Positions 56,289-64,000 of a DNA stretch of 64,000 nt are shown in pieces (position 1 is the first letter of the stretch; each line of letters opens with the position of its first letter). Under the pieces are notes generated by a model. The model was given only the letters and a program-made list of their open reading frames with translations, did not search any database and was not told the origin of the DNA. The stretch is from Plesiomonas shigelloides. Lineage in GTDB: Bacteria > Pseudomonadota > Gammaproteobacteria > Enterobacterales > CAMTGL01. Position numbers and translations under genes: made by a program. Location of the stretch: NCBI RefSeq assembly GCF_900087055.1, contig NZ_LT575468.1, positions 806,001-870,000 of the forward strand. The letters run 5' to 3'.

Positions 56289-56942
56289 TCAGGCAGATAG
56301 CGTGATGCAAAGCGGACCTTGCGCCGGACAATCAATCGTAATCTGCTGCCAATCGCGGATGATCGCGCGGACATCTGGATGTTGTTTTTGCTGGCCGCCG
56401 ACTTGAATCACCTGACAACCGGCTTGCAAAGCGCTGGTGATCCCTGCATGGGCATCTTCAAAGACTAAGCAGCGTGCCGGTGCCAGGCCAAGGCGCGCCG
56501 CGGCCAGTAAATAGGGCTGTGGATCGGGTTTGCCATGAGCCACATCTTCTGCGCCAATCAGCAAGGCGGGTAAAGGTAAGTCGGCGCTTTGCAATCGCTG
56601 ACGCGCCAACGGATGGCTGGCGGATGTTACTAGCGCCCAGCGCGAGGGAGGGAGGCGTTGCAGCCATTCACGACAACCGGCGATGGCATGCACGTCGGTG
56701 GTTAGGCTGAGCTCCAGCGCATCTAGGCGCGCTGCTTCGGTGGCAATGTCCAAATGAGGGGCAATCGTTCGGATCACCTCTTGCGCGCGCTGGCCATGGC
56801 ATATCGCCAGCACCGGCTCTGGCGCTAAAGCGTGCCATTGACACCATTGTCGCCAGACCTTTTCTACCTCGGTGGTGGATTGTACCAGCGTGCCATCCAT
56901 ATCCAGCAGTAATGCCTCGGCCTGCAGTTGTAAGTGCTTCAT
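56289..56942 (-). CDS. HAD-superfamily sugar phosphatase (YfbT/HxpA-like)
   Basis: 217 residues with all HAD motifs: LLLDMDGTLVQST (nucleophile Asp and acid/base Asp, about 12-25), the helical cap (residues about 25-85), ALVTSASHPLARQRLQ (motif II Ser/Thr), and HGKPDPQPYLLAAARLG with CLVFEDAHAGITSALQAGC (motif III Lys and motif IV acidic pair). This set is typical of beta-phosphoglucomutase-like sugar-phosphate phosphatases such as E. coli YfbT. It shares an ATGA overlap with the upstream 97-residue gene, forming a two-gene operon. Substrate not determined. Confidence 0.85.
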   Translation of the reverse strand: MKHLQLQAEALLLDMDGTLVQSTTEVEKVWRQWCQWHALAPEPVLAICHGQRAQEVIRTIAPHLDIATEAARLDALELSLTTDVHAIAGCREWLQRLPPSRWALVTSASHPLARQRLQSADLPLPALLIGAEDVAHGKPDPQPYLLAAARLGLAPARCLVFEDAHAGITSALQAGCQVIQVGGQQKQHPDVRAIIRDWQQITIDCPAQGPLCITLSA

Positions 56943-57232
56943 GCGATCACCTGTACGGGTGCAGGGTGGCCATTTTTGCTGCGTGCGAGACGGGTGGTCA
57001 GGACTTGCAGCTGCGCGTGCTGGTCATAACAGTCTAACGCCTGCCGGCTGTCTGTGGCGCGAATGGTGACCGGCCCGACAATAAAGCCTTGGCGTAATAA
57101 ACTGACCAGCAGCTCACCGGTTTCTGGTGCCTCGAGGGGTTGGGCGATCACCAGAGGCTCTTTGATTAAAAACAAAAATGTTTGGCTACTCTGTGCAGGG
57201 CGCAGCAGTCGGGATTCGGTGGATGTCGACAT
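56939..57232 (-). CDS. Hypothetical 97-residue protein in operon with the HAD phosphatase
   Basis: A small soluble protein with no signal peptide or membrane segment (TFLFLIKEPLVIAQPLEAPETGELLVSLLRQGFIVGPVTIRATDSRQALDCYDQHAQLQVL). The alternating pattern suggests an alpha/beta fold. Its stop overlaps the HAD phosphatase ATG, so the two are translationally coupled. I do not recognise the family. A LysR regulator is encoded divergently 152 bp away. Confidence 0.6.
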   Translation of the reverse strand: MSTSTESRLLRPAQSSQTFLFLIKEPLVIAQPLEAPETGELLVSLLRQGFIVGPVTIRATDSRQALDCYDQHAQLQVLTTRLARSKNGHPAPVQVIA

Positions 57233-57384
57233 AGGAGAACCTCGTTAGATAACGAAATAATTCACTGAACGCAAAGTGATGCATCGTGATGAATACAGTG
57301 TTGTCCCGCGCGGATGAGACTATTAGAACAAGTCAGTTAGATAATTTATAATCAATAAATCGCCAATTTCGATAACTAAATGGA

Positions 57385-58302
57385 ATGAAACTCGATCTTC
57401 GACAGCTACAAGCTTTTGTCACTGTGGCGCAAACTGCCAACTATCGCGCCGCCGCCGAGCGCTTATTTATCACCCAACCTGCGCTTACCAAGCAGATCCA
57501 GGTGTTAGAGCAGACTCTTGGCTGCACCTTATTTCATCGTGGCCGACATGGTGCGGAGTTGACGGCGGTGGGTCGTCAGCTGTTGGTGCAGGCTCAGGCG
57601 TTGATTGAGCAGGCGAGTGAGTTCGAGCGTCATGCGTTGGCGTTGGCCAAAGGGCTGGCCGGTCAGTTACGCATTGGTTTTGGCTTGTCGAGTTTTGTGT
57701 TGGCGCCGTCATTGGTGGCGCGTTTTAAGCAGCAGGCTCCGGATGTCATGGTGCATTTGCAGGATATGCCATCGGCGGTGCAGCAGGAAATGCTGCTCTC
57801 TGGCCAGTTGCAACTGGGCTTTATGCGCCGGCCACGGGGCACTACCTTGAGCGAGCATCGTTTGCTCAGTGATCGTCTGGTGCTGGCCGTGCCGACCAGT
57901 GTGGTGGGGGCGGATCCGGCTGCGTTTGATGTGCCGGCGGCGCTGGCCAGTCAGCCATTGCTGCAGATGGTGGGGCGGCGTTGTCCGGGCTTGAGTCAGC
58001 AAATTGCTAATTTCTTGGGCGCTAACCGCTTAACTGGAGTGATTCAAGAAGCCGAGGATATCCAAACGCTGGTGGCTTTGGTGGCGGCGGGGATTGGTAG
58101 CGCGATTTTACCGCATAGCGTCAGTTTTATAGCCGGGCCAGCAGTCACCTTGTTTCCGTTGACTGGGCCGCATTCTCGCTGGGAAATCAGTTTGGTGTGG
58201 AATCCGGCGTTAGCCGATCCGCTGCGTGACCGGTTTGTCGCGCTTGCCACTTCGCACTATCCGCAGCCGGTGCATGCCGTGTGTGAGTCGGCGCCGCAAT
58301 AA
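57385..58302 (+). CDS. LysR-family transcriptional regulator
   Basis: 305 residues with the N-terminal LysR winged helix (LDLRQLQAFVTVAQTANYRAAAERLFITQPALTKQIQVLEQTLGCTLFHRGRHGAELTAVGRQLL, residues 3-67), a linker helix, and a periplasmic-binding-protein-like effector domain (LRIGFGLSSFVLAPSLVARFKQQAPDV ... LVALVAAGIGSAILPHS). Divergent placement suggests it controls the hypothetical/HAD-phosphatase operon, as is common for LysR proteins. The 152-bp gap contains two copies of GTTAGATAA (57244 and 57336), 92 bp apart. The inducer is unknown. Confidence 0.9.
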   Translation: MKLDLRQLQAFVTVAQTANYRAAAERLFITQPALTKQIQVLEQTLGCTLFHRGRHGAELTAVGRQLLVQAQALIEQASEFERHALALAKGLAGQLRIGFGLSSFVLAPSLVARFKQQAPDVMVHLQDMPSAVQQEMLLSGQLQLGFMRRPRGTTLSEHRLLSDRLVLAVPTSVVGADPAAFDVPAALASQPLLQMVGRRCPGLSQQIANFLGANRLTGVIQEAEDIQTLVALVAAGIGSAILPHSVSFIAGPAVTLFPLTGPHSRWEISLVWNPALADPLRDRFVALATSHYPQPVHAVCESAPQ

Positions 58303-59149
58303 CAGCGGGGTAATAACGCGGTGGTTGATGTGGCTGATTCGGTGGATAAGTGAGCTATCGAGCCATTATTGTATTATTTTAAATATTGGCGCTTATTACT
58401 TCGTCAGAATAATTTACGCCAAAACTCCTTATCGTCATTTATATGGCGTTAATCTTCGCATTCTCCGTCAGTAAATAGTCATTTCATATTGAGATTGAAT
58501 ATTCCATTGGTATTTGTTTGCCATTTATTTGACTGTTTTCTTGGCTATTTATCTTACTATTTCCGCAAGTTGAATTGTCATTGAAGAGTGCTATTTTTAA
58601 GTGCCGTGATATTTATTTAGCAAATGGTGTGAATCTACGAGCATAAGAAATCTGTTTGTTGTATTGGCGCTATTTTTTATGACATTATCATGCCCGCTTA
58701 TTGAAGCACGCTTATCTTGAGTGCTGTTTTAAAGCGGATTATTCATGTGATAAATAAGTTATCTCGGTAAGGGATAGGTGATTAGTCATATAAATTATCT
58801 GTGGCCGTGCAAACAATAGCAAATAATCATATGTATGATGTCTGTGAGGCTAAATATTCCATCGGCTATAGGGTGCTGGGTTTGTGTATATCGACAGTTT
58901 ATTTAGGTTGATGCGCGGTTATAGCGCGTGGCCATGAATTGCATGATTAAATACACGATGAAACCACAGCAATAACTAACGCTCTAGCGTACTGACTCTC
59001 TGACTTATAGGGTTAATCACCGCTCAAGGCGGTAATGTGATTATTCGTTTAGGCAGCCTTATATCATACCTATTTAAATGGCATGCCGCGGCTGTCTACT
59101 CGTTTACGTTTAAGCTGAATTTGGGCTAATGCCACACGTTAGGTTGAGA
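58303..59149. other. Long AT-rich intergenic region upstream of the type II secretion operon
   Basis: About 850 bp with no credible gene. It should contain the gsp operon promoter. An imperfect stem around ACCGCTCAAGGCGGT (near 59020-59034) is the only structure noted. No tRNA, sRNA with a terminator, or mobile-element end was recognised. Confidence 0.45.
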
Positions 59150-59575
59150 ATGAAACAATACGGTTATATCGCTTCGGCAGTCTGTCTGCTTATTTTATCT
59201 GGCTGCAGCACCTCGACGAAAAACAGTGTGGCGGAAAGCATTGCTGAGAGTCAGGTACAAAAAATTAATCAAAGCCTGCCGGCAAAAGCGGCCGGTTATA
59301 CGTTGGTCTTTGCACAGCAGCAGGGCGCGGAAATTGGTTTGACCTTGGTGGCGGATAATCAAAGTGCTGCGCGTATGAGCCCGAGCGCTGTGCTGGCTGG
59401 TTATCAGCAAGGTTTATGTAGCGATCCGACGGTACGAACCTATTTGGCGAAAGGGGTGAGCTACCGGCTGCAGGTGAATAATCTGCAAGGGAGCAGCCTG
59501 CAAGCGGCGCACCTCACGGCAACACAATGCGCGAATCAGTCCTATGCCCGCGCGGCTAACCGCGCTGGTGAATGA
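59150..59575 (+). CDS. gspS: Type II secretion pilotin lipoprotein, GspS-beta/AspS type
   Basis: 141 residues from ATG 59150. A lipoprotein signal ends at LSGCSTS (Cys near residue 19). The mature part INQSLPAKAAGYTLVFAQQQGAEIGLTLV ... LAGYQQGLCSDPTVRTYLAKGVSYRLQVNN resembles E. coli YghG (GspS-beta), including the Cys in CSDPTV and another near the C terminus (TQCANQ) that form a disulfide in the family. The pilotin carries the secretin to the outer membrane. Its place directly before gspC is as in the ETEC beta-type operon. An upstream ATG at 59129 is also in frame. Confidence 0.85.
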   Translation: MKQYGYIASAVCLLILSGCSTSTKNSVAESIAESQVQKINQSLPAKAAGYTLVFAQQQGAEIGLTLVADNQSAARMSPSAVLAGYQQGLCSDPTVRTYLAKGVSYRLQVNNLQGSSLQAAHLTATQCANQSYARAANRAGE

Positions 59576-59613
59576 TTTTCTGAATATGACGAGTGGAACG
59601 AGCAGGGCGCGCA

Positions 59614-60534
59614 ATGACAGCTCATCGACGGTTTAAGTTGCCCAGTGCGCCGTGGCGTGGGGCATGGCGTGCGCAGGGGCGCCGTATATCGGTGCGCCTG
59701 TGCTGTGGCTTTTTGCTGTTACCGGCCAGTTTGTTGACGGTAGGGGCGATCAGCTACTCGCTGTGGCAAGCGCTGACGTTCGATCCGGTTGCGGTCAGCG
59801 TAAGTTCGCCAAGGCACGATGCGGCTCTGTCTGCGAATTCGGCATCTGCAACAGGCAGCGCTGATGCCGAGTCGCTAAATTGGCAGCGGGTAGCCCAGCA
59901 ACATTGGTTTGGACGTCCCGCACCGGTAACGGCTGTGACGCCACCGCCGCCAGCGGTTTTAAAAGAAACGCCGTTAAAACTGGTGCTGCGCGGTATCTCC
60001 GCGGGGCGTTTTCCTTCGGCGGTGATCGATGCGGCGGGTAATACCCAGACGTACGAAAAAGGCGATGAACTGCGCCGACATAACGCCACCGTGGTGGATA
60101 TTCAGCCGGATTTTGTGGTGCTGTCGATTAATGGCCGTTTGGAGCGTTTGAGCTTTCCGGCTGAAGCCGAGCAAGCCGGTTTGCTGACCGTGACGCGCAC
60201 GGCTGCGCCCACCCAAACCGAACTGTCGTCAATGGCAAAGGTGCGGCAAACCTTGGCCGCGGATCCGCAAAAGTTATTCAGTTTTCTTCGTTTTAATCCC
60301 GTGAACAAGGATGGGCACAGGTATGGATGGGGGGTCGAGCCTGGGGCTGACCGCACCCTGTTTGATGCTGCCGGACTGCAGCTGGGGGACATCGTGGTGG
60401 CGCTCAATGGTCAGTCATTGACTGAGCACGCCAAAGCGATGGAGCTCTTGATGACGCTACCGGCGATGACCGAATTGGTGATGACGGTTGAGCGGCAAGA
60501 GGCGCACCACGAGTTGCGCATTCCCCTGCGTTAA
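59614..60534 (+). CDS. gspC: Type II secretion inner-membrane protein GspC
   Basis: 306 residues from ATG 59614 after AGGG; the GTG at 59593 is less likely. A short basic cytoplasmic tail precedes one membrane helix (CCGFLLLPASLLTVGAISYSLWQAL, about 30-54). A Pro/Ala-rich linker leads to the homology region (about 115-190: KLVLRGISAGRFPSAVIDAAGNTQTYEKGDELRRHNATVVDIQPDFVVL), which contacts the secretin N0 domain, and a C-terminal PDZ-type domain (GLQLGDIVVALNGQSLTEHAKAMELL). GspC connects the inner-membrane platform to GspD. Confidence 0.93.
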   Translation: MTAHRRFKLPSAPWRGAWRAQGRRISVRLCCGFLLLPASLLTVGAISYSLWQALTFDPVAVSVSSPRHDAALSANSASATGSADAESLNWQRVAQQHWFGRPAPVTAVTPPPPAVLKETPLKLVLRGISAGRFPSAVIDAAGNTQTYEKGDELRRHNATVVDIQPDFVVLSINGRLERLSFPAEAEQAGLLTVTRTAAPTQTELSSMAKVRQTLAADPQKLFSFLRFNPVNKDGHRYGWGVEPGADRTLFDAAGLQLGDIVVALNGQSLTEHAKAMELLMTLPAMTELVMTVERQEAHHELRIPLR

Positions 60535-60620
60535 TGAACCGGCACTCAGTAATACAGTGCTGAACCACTACTTCAGTGATCCTGTACCAAACGGTATTCC
60601 ATCCGGGAGAGATTTCCATC

Positions 60621-62702
60621 GTGTTGTGGCCTAACAGTTTTGTATCCCCTCGTGCTGCGCGTGTTAGCGCTACGCGCACTTTTTGGCGTCGTCCGGCGGC
60701 CTTGATGTTGTGTCTGGCTTTAGTCGGCACAACGCTGAGCCCGCAGGCGGTGTTGGCCGAAGAGTTCAGCGCCAATTTCAAAGATACCGATCTCAAAACC
60801 TTCATCGAGACCAGTGGCCGTAACCTGAATAAAACCATCATCATGGGCGCGGATGTCAAAGGCAAAGTCAGTATCCGCACCGTGACGCCGCTTAATGAGC
60901 GGCAGTATTACCAGCTGTTTTTGAATGTGCTGGAGTCGCAAGGCTACGCGGTGGTGACGCTGGATAATGGCGTGCTGAAAGTGGTGAAGTCGAATGTGGC
61001 GAAAACCGAGCCGCTGCCGGTATTGGGTGAACAGGGCAATGATTATCAGGGCGATGAACTGATCACGCGTGTGGTGCCGGTGCGCAATGTGTCGGTACGC
61101 GAGCTGGCACCGATTTTGCGCCAGATGATTGATAACGCGGGCTCCGGCAACGTGGTCAATTACGATCCGTCGAACGTGATTATGCTGACTGGCCGCGCGG
61201 CGGTGGTAGAGCGTTTGACCGAGGTGATCCAACGGGTGGATCGCGCCGGGAATAAGTCCGAAGAGGTGATCCCGCTCGAGCATGCTTCCTCCTCCGAAAT
61301 CGCGCGTGTACTGGAAAATCTGACCAAAAATAGCAAAGACAGCCAACCGGCGAGCATGAAATCGCAAGTGGTAGCCGATGAGCGTACCAATAGTTTGGTG
61401 ATCAGCGGCGATCCGGCAATCCGCGACAAAATGAAGCGCCTGATCCGCCAACTTGACTCCGAGATGGAGCGCAGTGGCAACAGTCAGGTGTTCTACCTTA
61501 AGTACAGTAAAGCCGAAGATCTGGTGGAAGTGCTCAATCAGGTCAGCGGCTCGTTGAAAGCGGCGCAAGGGGAAGGTCAAGCGGGCGTGCGTAGCCGTCA
61601 GGATGTGGTGTCGATTGCGGCCAGCAAAACCAGCAATGCGCTGATTGTCACCGCGCCGCAAGACATTATGCGCTCGCTGGAAAGCGTGATCACCCAGCTG
61701 GATGTGCGCCGCGCGCAGGTGCATGTGGAAGCGCTGATCGTAGAAGTCGCCGAAGGCAATAACATCAACTTTGGCGTGCAATGGGCATCCAAAGATGCCG
61801 GATTGATGCAGTTCTCCAATGGCACTCAGATCCCTATCGGATCTTTGGTCGGCGCGTTGTCGAAAGCCCAGCCGCAAAAAGGCTCCACTATTATCAGTGA
61901 AAATGGCGCGACCACCATTAACCCTGATAAAGAGGGGGATCTGTCGGCGTTAACCCAGCTGCTGGCCGGTTACAGCGGCACGGCGGTGGGCGTTGTGAAA
62001 GGCGATTGGATGGCGCTGGTACAGGCAGTGAAGGCCGATTCGTCATCCAACGTGCTCTCCACGCCAAGTATTACCACCTTGGATAACCAAGAAGCGTTCT
62101 TCATGGTCGGGCAAGATGTGCCGGTGTTAACCGGCTCTACCACCGGCTCGGACAATAAAAATCCGTACAACACCGTCGAGCGTAAGAAAGTCGGCATCAT
62201 GCTTAAAGTTACGCCGCAGATTAACGAAGGTAATGCGGTGCAGTTGGTGATTGAGCAGGAAGTTTCCAAAGTGGAAGGCCAGACCAATCTGGATGTGGTG
62301 TTCGGCGAGCGTAAGCTGAAAACCACCGTGTTGGCCGATGATGGTGAGCTGATTGTGCTGGGCGGTCTGATTGATGATCAGGCCGGCGAAAGTGTCGCGA
62401 AAGTACCTTTGCTGGGCGATATTCCGCTGCTGGGGCATCTGTTTAAATCCACCGCCAATAAAAAAGAAAAACGCAATCTGATGGTGTTTATCCGACCAAC
62501 CATCTTACGTAACGGGCTAGCGGCGGACGGCATTTCCCAGCGCAAATACAACTATATCCGCGCCGAGCAAATCTACCGTGATGAGCAGGGTTTGAGCCTG
62601 ATGCCACAAACCGCGCAGCCGATTTTGCCGGCCTATGGCCAGCAACCGGTGGCGGTGGAAGTACAAGCCTTCTTACAGCTCGGGAAAGCTCCGCATGGCT
62701 AA
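60621..62702 (+). CDS. gspD: Type II secretion outer-membrane secretin GspD
   Basis: About 693 residues from GTG 60621 (GGGAGAG upstream); a GTG at 60576 would add 15 residues and cannot be excluded. After a signal peptide ending QAVLA, the N0 domain begins [30 protein letters not shown]1-N3 repeats follow ([61 protein letters not shown]). The secretin core has [50 protein letters not shown] and [16 protein letters not shown]. The final 60 residues would include the pilotin-binding S domain. It overlaps gspE by 8 bp. Confidence 0.95.
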   Translation: MLWPNSFVSPRAARVSATRTFWRRPAALMLCLALVGTTLSPQAVLAEEFSANFKDTDLKTFIETSGRNLNKTIIMGADVKGKVSIRTVTPLNERQYYQLFLNVLESQGYAVVTLDNGVLKVVKSNVAKTEPLPVLGEQGNDYQGDELITRVVPVRNVSVRELAPILRQMIDNAGSGNVVNYDPSNVIMLTGRAAVVERLTEVIQRVDRAGNKSEEVIPLEHASSSEIARVLENLTKNSKDSQPASMKSQVVADERTNSLVISGDPAIRDKMKRLIRQLDSEMERSGNSQVFYLKYSKAEDLVEVLNQVSGSLKAAQGEGQAGVRSRQDVVSIAASKTSNALIVTAPQDIMRSLESVITQLDVRRAQVHVEALIVEVAEGNNINFGVQWASKDAGLMQFSNGTQIPIGSLVGALSKAQPQKGSTIISENGATTINPDKEGDLSALTQLLAGYSGTAVGVVKGDWMALVQAVKADSSSNVLSTPSITTLDNQEAFFMVGQDVPVLTGSTTGSDNKNPYNTVERKKVGIMLKVTPQINEGNAVQLVIEQEVSKVEGQTNLDVVFGERKLKTTVLADDGELIVLGGLIDDQAGESVAKVPLLGDIPLLGHLFKSTANKKEKRNLMVFIRPTILRNGLAADGISQRKYNYIRAEQIYRDEQGLSLMPQTAQPILPAYGQQPVAVEVQAFLQLGKAPHG

Positions 62703-64000
62703 TCGGTTAACGACCTCGCGGGTGACTGAGCAGGGCGCTAAACTGGACTCAGAACAGTGCACTGCTTTGGATGCGCCCTGCAGTGCGAACTCCGCGACCG
62801 AGCGCGCGCCACGCTTACCCTATAGCTACGCTCGCCGCTGGCAATTACTGGCAGTGCCTAATGCAGAAAATACGCATGGCTTAACGCTGTATCACGTGCA
62901 TCCCTTGTCGCGCGCGGTGTTGCTCGAGCTTCGCCGTGGCTTGGATACGCCTTTTGCTTTGCAGCACGTGGATGAGGCGCAGTTGGAGCTGTTGCTGGAG
63001 CAAACTTACCAGCGCGACTCGTCTGAGCGCCGTCAGTTGATGGAAGACATTGGCGCGGACGATGATTTTTTCAGTCTGGCCGAAGAGATGCCGGAAACGG
63101 AAGATCTGCTGGAAAGCGCCGACGATGCACCGATGATCAAACTCATCAACGCCATGCTGACCGAAGCTATCAAAGAGGGCGCGTCGGATATTCATATCGA
63201 GACATTCGAGAAAAGCCTGATCATCCGTTTTCGGGTCGATGGCGCGCTGCATGAAGTGCTGCGTCCGGGACGGCGCTTGGCTTCGCTGCTGGTTTCGCGC
63301 ATCAAGGTGATGGCCAAGCTGGATATCGCTGAAAAGCGGGTGCCGCAAGATGGCCGCATTGCGTTGCTGCTCGGTGGCCGCGCGGTGGATGTGCGTGTCT
63401 CTACGCTGCCTTCCACCTGGGGTGAGCGCATCGTCTTGCGTTTGCTCGATAAAAATCAGTCTCGCCTGACACTGGCGCACCTTGGCATGCAGCCGGCGAT
63501 GGCGGATGAACTGCGCACGTTGCTGCATCGTCCGCATGGCATTTTTCTGGTTACCGGCCCTACCGGCTCGGGGAAAAGTACCACCTTGTATGCGGGCTTG
63601 CAGGAGCTGAACGATCAGGCGCGCAATATTCTTACCGTTGAAGACCCGGTGGAATACGTCATTGAAGGTATTGGTCAGACCCAAGTGAACAGTCGGGTCG
63701 GCATGACCTTCGCTCGCGGCCTGCGCGCGATTTTGCGTCAAGACCCGGATGTGGTGATGGTGGGGGAGATCCGCGATACCGAAACGGCGGAGATCGCCAT
63801 CCAAGCCTCACTGACCGGCCACTTAGTGCTGTCGACTCTGCACACCAATACCGCCGTGGGTGCGATCACCCGTTTGCAAGATATGGGCATCGAGCCGTTT
63901 TTGCTCTCCTCCAGTTTGCTCGGCGTAATGGCGCAGCGTCTGGTGCGTACCTTGTGTCCGGCTTGCCGGCGCGCCGCGCCTGCCAATAGCGAAGAGCGCC
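62695..64000 (+). CDS. gspE: Type II secretion ATPase GspE (3' end outside window)
   Basis: The frame is open from ATG 62695 to the window end, giving 435 residues. An N-terminal domain (about 1-160) contains [13 protein letters not shown] and the [42 protein letters not shown] stretch, in which ASDIHIE starts the core. Walker [10 protein letters not shown] begins near residue 288; the Asp box LTVEDPVEY, Walker [15 protein letters not shown] and His box [13 protein letters not shown] follow. The first CPAC of the family's tetracysteine zinc site appears near the end. GspE powers pseudopilus assembly on the cytoplasmic face. Start overlaps gspD, with GGGAAAG upstream. Confidence 0.96.
   Translation, partial: MANRLTTSRVTEQGAKLDSEQCTALDAPCSANSATERAPRLPYSYARRWQLLAVPNAENTHGLTLYHVHPLSRAVLLELRRGLDTPFALQHVDEAQLELLLEQTYQRDSSERRQLMEDIGADDDFFSLAEEMPETEDLLESADDAPMIKLINAMLTEAIKEGASDIHIETFEKSLIIRFRVDGALHEVLRPGRRLASLLVSRIKVMAKLDIAEKRVPQDGRIALLLGGRAVDVRVSTLPSTWGERIVLRLLDKNQSRLTLAHLGMQPAMADELRTLLHRPHGIFLVTGPTGSGKSTTLYAGLQELNDQARNILTVEDPVEYVIEGIGQTQVNSRVGMTFARGLRAILRQDPDVVMVGEIRDTETAEIAIQASLTGHLVLSTLHTNTAVGAITRLQDMGIEPFLLSSSLLGVMAQRLVRTLCPACRRAAPANSEER

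Noticed and set aside
60720-61877. 385-codon minus-strand ORF opposite gspD
   Set aside because: It is a His/Gln/Arg-rich shadow of the plus-strand secretin reading frame, which has clear domains throughout.
62881-63804. 307-codon minus-strand ORF opposite gspE
   Set aside because: The plus strand is an unmistakable GspE with Walker motifs. The antisense frame has no recognisable domain.

Overview
The window looks like a chromosomal segment of a facultatively anaerobic gammaproteobacterium close to Enterobacterales but sharing gene sets with Vibrio and Aeromonas. Products close to enteric proteins (YiaV/YiaW, YgjK, NfsB, complete FucA/P/I/K/U/R) sit beside a Vibrio-type type VI secretion (T6SS) cluster and a type II secretion operon led by a GspS-beta pilotin. 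A Plesiomonas-like host would fit, but that is inference; no rRNA, tRNA or species marker was seen.

Layout. 1-0.3 kb: 3' end of a malic enzyme with terminator. 0.5-6.1 kb: a large exported MORN/YwqK-type repeat protein, a VOC-fold protein, NfsB nitroreductase and the yiaW-yiaV membrane fusion pair. 6.6-13.1 kb: envelope and carbohydrate genes, namely an outer-membrane barrel, periplasmic glucosidase YgjK, an autotransporter with HAF-type repeats and a Pro-Glu repeat linker, then a perfect 14-copy 7-bp tandem repeat. 13.5-17.2 kb: TAXI-type TRAP transporter (binding protein plus fused permease). 17.8-43.7 kb: T6SS cluster in the order tssB-C-E-F-G-tagH-tssJ-K-L-H(clpV)[44 protein letters not shown]; no hcp is present. 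44.1-45.6 kb: C69 dipeptidase. 45.7-53.6 kb: L-fucose catabolism, fucA divergent from fucPIKUR, separated by a 1.3-kb regulatory interval with CRP-like sites and a 16-bp direct repeat that may be the FucR operator. 54-58.3 kb: stand-alone EAL protein, CapW/BrxR-like WYL regulator, DUF4258 protein, HAD phosphatase with a small partner, LysR regulator. 59.1-64 kb: gspS-beta, gspC, gspD and the start of gspE, running off the window.

How the genes work together. TssB/C form the contractile sheath, TssE/F/G/K the baseplate, TssJ/L/M the membrane complex, TssA the assembly cap, ClpV recycles the sheath, and VasH is a sigma-54 activator. PAAR and VgrG make the spike. The last two genes of the cluster look like a cell-wall-degrading effector (M23-like fold interrupted by an SH3-like segment, an EF-hand loop, a C-terminal GH19 lysozyme-like domain) and a periplasmic immunity protein with an LprI lysozyme-inhibitor-like domain. 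This low-GC pair is the most interesting part of the window. The fucose genes take up L-fucose (FucP), equilibrate its anomers (FucU), and convert it through fuculose (FucI) and fuculose-1-phosphate (FucK) to DHAP and lactaldehyde (FucA). GspS/C/D/E begin a type II secretion operon that could export hydrolases.
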